Assembly: GCA_015222295.1 (NCBI GenBank)
Contig: JADFUZ010000010.1
Coordinates: forward strand, 1 to 7,953
Reading direction: 5' to 3'
DNA from: Chloroflexota bacterium
Lineage (GTDB): Bacteria > Chloroflexota > Dehalococcoidia > GIF9 > AB-539-J10
DNA: 7,953 nucleotides
Position numbers and translations under genes: made by a program. Of this stretch, positions 6,149 through 7,953 are shown one piece after another; the first letter of the stretch is position 1; the number at the start of each line of letters is the position of its first letter. The notes beneath the pieces were generated by a model. That model was not told where the DNA came from and did no database searches. It was given only the letters and a program-made list of their open reading frames with translations.

Positions 6149-7130
6149 AAACATGCAGGACAATGTACTACTGTCGATAAAGGACCTGCGCACCTGGTTT
6201 GAACTCAAGCGCTGGGGGTTTTTGCACGCGGGATCTGTTCGGGCAGTGGATGGAGTAAGCTTTGACGTCAAGGTTGGCCAGGCGGTCACCATTGTGGGCG
6301 AGAGCGGCTCAGGCAAGACCACGCTGCTCCGAACGATTCTGGGACTGGCTCGGCCCACGGCAGGGGAGATTACTTTCAATGGCAGGAGAATCGAAGGGCA
6401 GAAAGCACATGACCTCGCCTGGGTGCGGTCTCAGGTCGGATTTGTTCAGCAGGATCCTTATGGAGCGCTCGCACCATTTATGAACGCCGGCACCATCCTG
6501 AGGGAGCCGCTGATCATCAACAAAATGGGGACAGACGAGCAAGAACATCGGGTCAGGGAAGTGATGGATGAAGTGCGACTGATCCCCGTTGAAGACTTCC
6601 TCTCCAAGTTTCCTCACATGCTCTCAGGTGGTCAGCAGCAGCGACTGGTAATCGCCAGAGCCGTTATCTTGCGTCCCAAGCTGGTCGTTGCCGACGAGCC
6701 TGTGTCCATGCTGGATGCATCAGTCCGGGTGGAGATCCTGGAGCTGATGCGGAAAATTCAAGCAACTCACAGCCTCAGCGTCCTCTACATCACCCACGAC
6801 CTCTCTTCGGTGCGCTACTTTTCGGAGCGCGTCTTTGTCATGTATGCCGCCAAGATGGTGGAAAAAACAGAGGTCAATGAAGTGGTGCACAACCCGCTTC
6901 ACCCTTACACGCAAGCACTGCTCAAAGCCATCCCTGATCCTGATCCTGAGAATGCCGACAAATTCAGGGATGTTCCGCCCGGTGAACCCCCCAATCTGAT
7001 CAACCCCCCGACAGGCTGCCACTTCCACCCCCGCTGCACCCACAAGATCAAAGGGTTATGCGATGTCGAAGAGCCTCCCGAGTTCGAGCCCAGTCCCGGC
7101 CACTTCGTGGAGTGCTGGCTTTACAAATAG
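6135..7130 (+). CDS. dppF: Peptide ABC transporter ATP-binding protein, DppF-like
   Basis: Second ATPase of the heterodimer, 331 residues, normal for DppF/OppF. Walker A GESGSGKT at 55-62, Q-loop VQQDPYGALAP (104-114, where many relatives have SLNP at the end), signature LSGGQQQR at 163-170, Walker B LVVADE at 183-188, SMLD at 191-194, switch His221 in YITHD. The C-terminal extension carries HPYTQALLKAIP, GEPPNLINPP and cysteines 295, 301, 309 and 327 (CX5C-X7-C-X17-C), again the likely 4Fe-4S ligands. ATG at 6135 overlaps the dppD gene by 14 nt; ATG at 6153 is an alternative in the same frame, and neither has a good ribosome binding site, so initiation probably depends on coupling from dppD. 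The tract TGATCCTGATCCTGA encodes a PDPDPE linker. Confidence 0.95.
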   Translation: MSEIENMQDNVLLSIKDLRTWFELKRWGFLHAGSVRAVDGVSFDVKVGQAVTIVGESGSGKTTLLRTILGLARPTAGEITFNGRRIEGQKAHDLAWVRSQVGFVQQDPYGALAPFMNAGTILREPLIINKMGTDEQEHRVREVMDEVRLIPVEDFLSKFPHMLSGGQQQRLVIARAVILRPKLVVADEPVSMLDASVRVEILELMRKIQATHSLSVLYITHDLSSVRYFSERVFVMYAAKMVEKTEVNEVVHNPLHPYTQALLKAIPDPDPENADKFRDVPPGEPPNLINPPTGCHFHPRCTHKIKGLCDVEEPPEFEPSPGHFVECWLYK

Positions 7131-7139
7131 AAGGGCCAC

Positions 7140-7331
7140 ATGGAGAATCCAGTAAGGCTAATCATCATCGGCTTGGTTCTGGTCCTCTGTGGCGCTATCC
7201 TGCCTTTCATGATGGTCATTGGTGTGCTGCCCAAGACGTTCGTGGCAAGTGCGCTAGCTTACACCTGCTCGATCGCTGGGGCTGCCACGGGACTTGTCGG
7301 TATGGTAGCATACCGTCGGCGCCCAAAGTGA
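7140..7331 (+). CDS. Small two-helix membrane protein of unknown function
   Basis: 63 residues with two hydrophobic segments, about 6-29 (LIIIGLVLVLCGAILPFMMVIG) and 34-57 (rich in Gly and Ala: SIAGAATGLVGMVA), joined by a short LPKT turn and ending in the basic tail RRRPK. By the positive-inside rule the tail is cytoplasmic and, with two helices, so is the N-terminus. AAGGG ends 4 nt before the ATG and the gene starts 9 nt after the dppF stop, so it belongs to the operon. I do not recognise the family. The position suggests an accessory membrane partner of the transporter, which is inference only. The good ribosome binding site and textbook topology argue against a chance reading frame. Confidence 0.7.
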   Translation: MENPVRLIIIGLVLVLCGAILPFMMVIGVLPKTFVASALAYTCSIAGAATGLVGMVAYRRRPK

Positions 7332-7363
7332 TCCGGTAACCAAGACTTTGGCTGGTGGCAGAC

Positions 7364-7377
7364 TCGGCAAGGGCCGA
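7364..7377. other. Small GC hairpin between convergent genes
   Basis: TCGGC (7364-7368) and GCCGA (7373-7377) form a perfect 5-bp stem with an AAGG loop, 32 nt after the small-protein stop and 36 nt from the end of the convergent gene. There is no T run on either strand, so it is a weak candidate for a bidirectional or factor-assisted terminator. Nothing else is visible in 7332-7412. Confidence 0.25.
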
Positions 7378-7412
7378 CCGGTGGGGTACTCAGGCTATAG
7401 TAGCAATCAGCC

Positions 7413-7953
7413 TCAATAGGTCTGGTCCATGAATTCGGCTATCTGCTCGAAGTGAACCTTATCCACCATGACTCCCAGGGGAGCGTACACTATCTCGTCA
7501 CCGCCCCACAGCACTGTGGGCCTTGTCTCGCGCGTCATCCCCCGGATGCCCATCAGGATATTGGAGATATTATCGTTGATTCTCAGCGCGTTGACCTTGA
7601 TGGGCGCTTTGATTTCGCCGTCTTCAATGAAATATGAGTCAGCCGTGAGCGTAGTGGTGAAATCGCCAGCCCTCAGGCCATTGACGGGATAGGTATACCA
7701 CAACCTTCCCACCAGTATTCCCTTCTGAATACCATTTATGAGAGTCTGAAGATCGACACCGGAAGGCGAGTCAAATACGATGTTGGTTGCCGATGCGCTC
7801 GGCAGCATACCGAAGTTCCTTCCGCCTCCGCGGGCGTATCGAAAGCCGTTTCTCGGTATCATTGCACGCCGGAAGTCCACAGGGTCAACTCCGAGCTTCT
7901 CTTTTGCCTCGGGATCACTCAAAATTCGTTGATATTCATACCACTCACTTAAC
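7413..7953 (-). CDS. TldD/PmbA-family metalloprotease, C-terminal part (cut by window edge)
   Basis: The frame stays open to the right edge, giving about 180 C-terminal residues; the true start lies outside. Residues reading GMLPSASATNIVF, then LINGIQKGILVGRLWYT, then GLRAGDFTTTLTADSYFIEDGEIKAPIKVNALRIND, then a terminal strand VYAPLGVMV form the normal C-terminal beta domain of TldD/PmbA (TldE) proteins: Gly-Leu/Ile-Leu-Val, GDF, IE-GEI and PI/PV motifs in order. The family cuts or trims peptides, for example microcin B17 precursor and CcdA in E. coli. The HExxxH zinc site of the TldD type would lie upstream of this piece, so TldD and TldE cannot be told apart here. TTG at 7922 is not a believable start because family sequence continues upstream (LSEWYEYQRIL). 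Transcribed towards the transporter operon, convergently. Confidence 0.85.
   Translation of the reverse strand, partial: LSEWYEYQRILSDPEAKEKLGVDPVDFRRAMIPRNGFRYARGGGRNFGMLPSASATNIVFDSPSGVDLQTLINGIQKGILVGRLWYTYPVNGLRAGDFTTTLTADSYFIEDGEIKAPIKVNALRINDNISNILMGIRGMTRETRPTVLWGGDEIVYAPLGVMVDKVHFEQIAEFMDQTY

Noticed and set aside
6940..6956. Short direct repeat CCTGAT
   Set aside because: It encodes the PDPDPE linker of the dppF-like ATPase; only about 2.5 units, no sign of a functional repeat.
1..7953. CRISPR arrays, transposases, tRNA or rRNA genes
   Set aside because: No repeated spaced units, transposase motifs, cloverleaf pattern or rRNA-like sequence were found on reading both strands.

Overview
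The window carries a peptide-type (Dpp/Opp, PepT family) ABC import system, a small membrane protein, and the 3' end of a convergent TldD/PmbA-family gene. Base composition is moderately GC-rich. Start codons vary (TTG, GTG, ATG), and the binding protein is a lipoprotein with a classic lipobox. These traits, plus the long, divergent binding protein and the enlarged permeases, resemble peptide transporters I remember from Chloroflexota (Dehalococcoidia/Anaerolineae-like lineages) and some archaea. That assignment is from memory and is tentative; no rRNA or marker gene is present.

Layout. Bases 1-36 hold only a strong ribosome binding site. Bases 37-2262 encode a 741-residue lipoprotein solute-binding protein, followed by a perfect 13-bp hairpin terminator (2293-2323). 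Bases 2263-2699 are non-coding: the terminator, a possible remnant of a dispersed repeat, a good sigma70-type promoter (2434-2462) and a leader of about 230 nt that can fold. From 2700 to 7331 five genes run close together on the + strand: dppB-like permease, dppC-like permease, dppD-like and dppF-like ATPases, and a 63-residue two-helix membrane protein. Gaps are 6 and 9 nt, and two junctions overlap, so this is one operon. Bases 7332-7412 separate it from a convergent TldD/PmbA-family gene that runs off the right edge (7413-7953, minus strand).

How it works together. The lipoprotein captures an oligopeptide or similar ligand outside the membrane and delivers it to a DppB/DppC heterodimer. 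A DppD/DppF ATPase pair drives import. The ATPases have all nucleotide-binding motifs and a C-terminal four-cysteine motif each. TldD/PmbA proteins act on peptides, so the neighbour may be thematically related, but it is transcribed from the other side.

The most notable observation is the domain order of the binding protein. The conserved blocks of the SBP_bac_5 family are all there, but the block that normally ends the protein comes first, right after the signal peptide, and the gene stops exactly where that block should begin. This is a circular permutation. The partner permeases also have unusually large extracytoplasmic segments between their first and second membrane helices, about 135 extra residues in DppC, which could be matching docking surfaces.
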